From: Sphingobium cupriresistens
GTDB lineage: Bacteria > Pseudomonadota > Alphaproteobacteria > Sphingomonadales > Sphingomonadaceae
Length of the DNA: 64,000 nt
Assembly: GCF_004152865.1 (NCBI RefSeq)
Contig: NZ_SEOO01000005.1
Coordinates: 110,687 to 174,686 of the forward strand
Direction: 5' to 3'
Shown here: positions 62,602 to 64,000 of the stretch, piece by piece
How the letters are laid out: the number at the start of each line of letters is the position of its first letter
Numbering within the stretch: position 1 is the first letter of the stretch
Made by a program: the position numbers and the translations under genes
Notes under the pieces: generated by a model
Database searches by the model: none
What the model was told of the DNA's origin: nothing
What the model saw: the letters and a program-made list of their open reading frames with translations, nothing else

Positions 62602-63872
62602 TCAATCGTGTGGGTTATCCGACCTTTGAATGTCCTCAGTGGCATGGTCTGCCGCCGCATCCAGCACGTCTGCCATGACTTCTTCCGTGTCTGCGTCATC
62701 ACTCTTCGACATCGCAGGCGCAGGCGACGCCAAGGCTTCTAAGCGGACAGCATCGGCTTCAAACTGTTTTGCTGCTGCCGCTGCCTTCGTCGCTTCCGCT
62801 TCAGCCTGATCTGGCGCAACGCCCATTTCGCGCAGCGTTTCCGAGCGCTGTGGGATTGGATTTGAAGGATCGAAGACAATCACTGTTGCTCCGGTGGACT
62901 TGAGTGCCGAGCGAACGTCTCCTGCAAGTGCTTCGGGCAGAGCAACGAACAAGCGTGATCCGGCCAAGCGACCTGGGACGCCGGATTCTGCTCCCTCTTT
63001 CAATGTGCGCGCCATAGCTTCAGGGGCCGATGGGCTTGCAAACATGAGATCGTCCGGCTTATCCCAATTCGTAAATATCGAACGAATATCTCTCGCTCGC
63101 TCCACAAAATCAGGCTCATTCTCTGATGGCAGAATCCATTCGGGACCGAACCCCATTGCATTCTGATTTTTGGGAGCGAGGCGCTTTGCTGCCTGATATA
63201 AATAGCGCCGCCAATCAGCCACCTTGTCATCTTTCGGTGCGGTAAGCGCGGCGATGGCGAATGCGCGCCATGTGGCTTCCGATGCCTTTGATCTGGCAGT
63301 CAGCGGCGCTGCGGCTGCCATCGCCGCGTCCCATTCGGCTCCTGACGGGAGAGATACAGCGCCGGTCGCCAGATCGATCAGCACGTTGAGATAGCCGCGC
63401 GGCGTGTCAATCGCACCACGACTGTTCGGGATTACGACCTTCAACTCTACTTGTCGGCCATCGTTCGAAAGTGCGTGCTCGCCGCTCCACCAGATCGAGC
63501 TTACGCTCGTCGGCAATGCCCTTATGTAATCTTCAGGCAAGATATCGACGAGCCGCATTGACCGCACCTGTGATCCGTCCGCACGATAGATTACCACGAC
63601 GTTGTCGCCAAAACCTGCTGAGTGCCAGTTGTCGAAGGTGACGACATAGCTCGCGCTGTTTGTCACCAGAGCGCTCACAGGTGCGACCTCATTAGCAAGT
63701 GGGGCTTGCCAGATTTTGGTCCAGGCTCGTCCGTTGCGTCTTTCCAAAATCGCGCGCGCCTGTGGTTCGCCGCCTTTGCGTTGACCAGCAGGTTCCTTGC
63801 CATCCACTTTGTCGCTGAAGTAGGAAAGCTGATCCTCAAGATCACGGGGGATCACAGTAAGCCGAACAGTCT
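62602..63872 (-). pseudogene. Unknown gene, 5' end cut by an IS element
   Basis: The frame encodes at least 417 aa. It reads open through GTG 63855 (VIPRDLEDQLSYFS) back to the insertion point near 63872, so the real N-terminus has been lost to the IS. Middle parts YVVTFDNWHSAGFGDNVVVIYRADGS and YLNVLIDLATGAV suggest a beta-rich, possibly secreted protein; the C-terminus is Ala/Glu-rich and helical (ATKAAAAAKQFEADAVRLEA). I do not recognise the family. GC content is visibly lower than in the core genes. Confidence 0.6.
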
Positions 63873-64000
63873 TAGAGCCCGATCCGAAAGTTGTTGAGCA
63901 ATACCAGCATGTTGTGATTCAGCCGTCTTTGCGACAAGATGGAGTGAATGGTGGCATGGACTGGTATTGCCCGGCGAGAGCATAGTCGGGAAGGTTTGCG
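63873..64000 (+). mobile_element. IS5-family element, left end (runs off window)
   Basis: The TTAG at 63872-63875 matches the YTAR target used by IS5 elements. It is followed by the probable terminal repeat starting GAGCCCGATCCG and by a transposase start at 63948. Only the left end is present, so the inverted repeat and target duplication cannot be verified here. Confidence 0.65.
63948..64000 (+). CDS. IS5-family transposase, N-terminal fragment
   Basis: From the ATG at 63948 the frame reads MVAWTGIARREHSREGLR, closely matching the conserved start of IS5-family DDE transposases (MAWT...RRxxREGLRY pattern). GGAG lies upstream. The rest of the gene is outside the window. Confidence 0.75.
   Translation, partial: MVAWTGIARREHSREGL

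Overview
The window is a compact, high-GC alphaproteobacterial chromosome segment whose gene set points to a sphingomonad (Sphingobium/Sphingomonas/Novosphingobium type). The signs are a ~180 kDa NAD-dependent glutamate dehydrogenase, a PAS_5-type protein, an alphaproteobacterial-type heat-shock promoter before dnaK, a vgr-related lineage protein and REP-like palindromes carrying GCCTGTCGA cores. No species call is possible from the sequence alone.

Layout. 0-5 kb: yebC, a small DUF559 nuclease flanked by an inverted GC-rich repeat, ruvC, a dienelactone hydrolase, prmA and a soluble globin-type chemotaxis transducer. 5-8 kb: sdhC-sdhD-sdhA ending in a terminator with no sdhB, then a decayed parDE toxin-antitoxin locus. 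8-12 kb: PCuAC copper chaperone, a vgr-related protein, and dnaK-dnaJ behind a sigma-32 promoter. 12-22 kb: amino-acid permease, a 43-aa ORF, a MerR/acyl-CoA dehydrogenase pair with a LiuR-like operator, a DUF2946/TonB-receptor/PepSY metal-uptake cluster, and a COG2509 flavoprotein. 22-31 kb: tRNA-Gln and rpoB-rpoC, the latter not preceded by ribosomal protein genes. 31-42 kb: SleB hydrolase, MFS-cysK, a HerA-like ATPase, degQ, hflK-hflC, and an Mrp-type ATPase. 42-47 kb: a CoA-binding protein, an orphan Tat-exported molybdenum hydroxylase large subunit coupled to hemH, and an acetoacetyl-CoA reductase.

47-54.6 kb is the most interesting part: an iron-responsive island with Fur-box-like palindromes at three places. 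Rightward it carries a catecholate-siderophore receptor, TonB and a PiuC-type dioxygenase. Leftward it carries a four-gene chain PepSY membrane protein - DUF2271 - DUF4198 - ApbE. The DUF2271 protein has an exact DGVSGAT flavinylation motif, so the chain reads as an iron-starvation-induced extracytosolic flavin electron-transfer (probably ferric reduction) module.

54.7-62.2 kb returns to core genes (MlaA-like protein, NAD-glutamate dehydrogenase, PAS protein). At 62.4 kb a tRNA-Thr(CGT) marks a change to lower-GC DNA with an unknown gene cut by an IS5-family element that runs off the right edge: probably the border of an integrated island.
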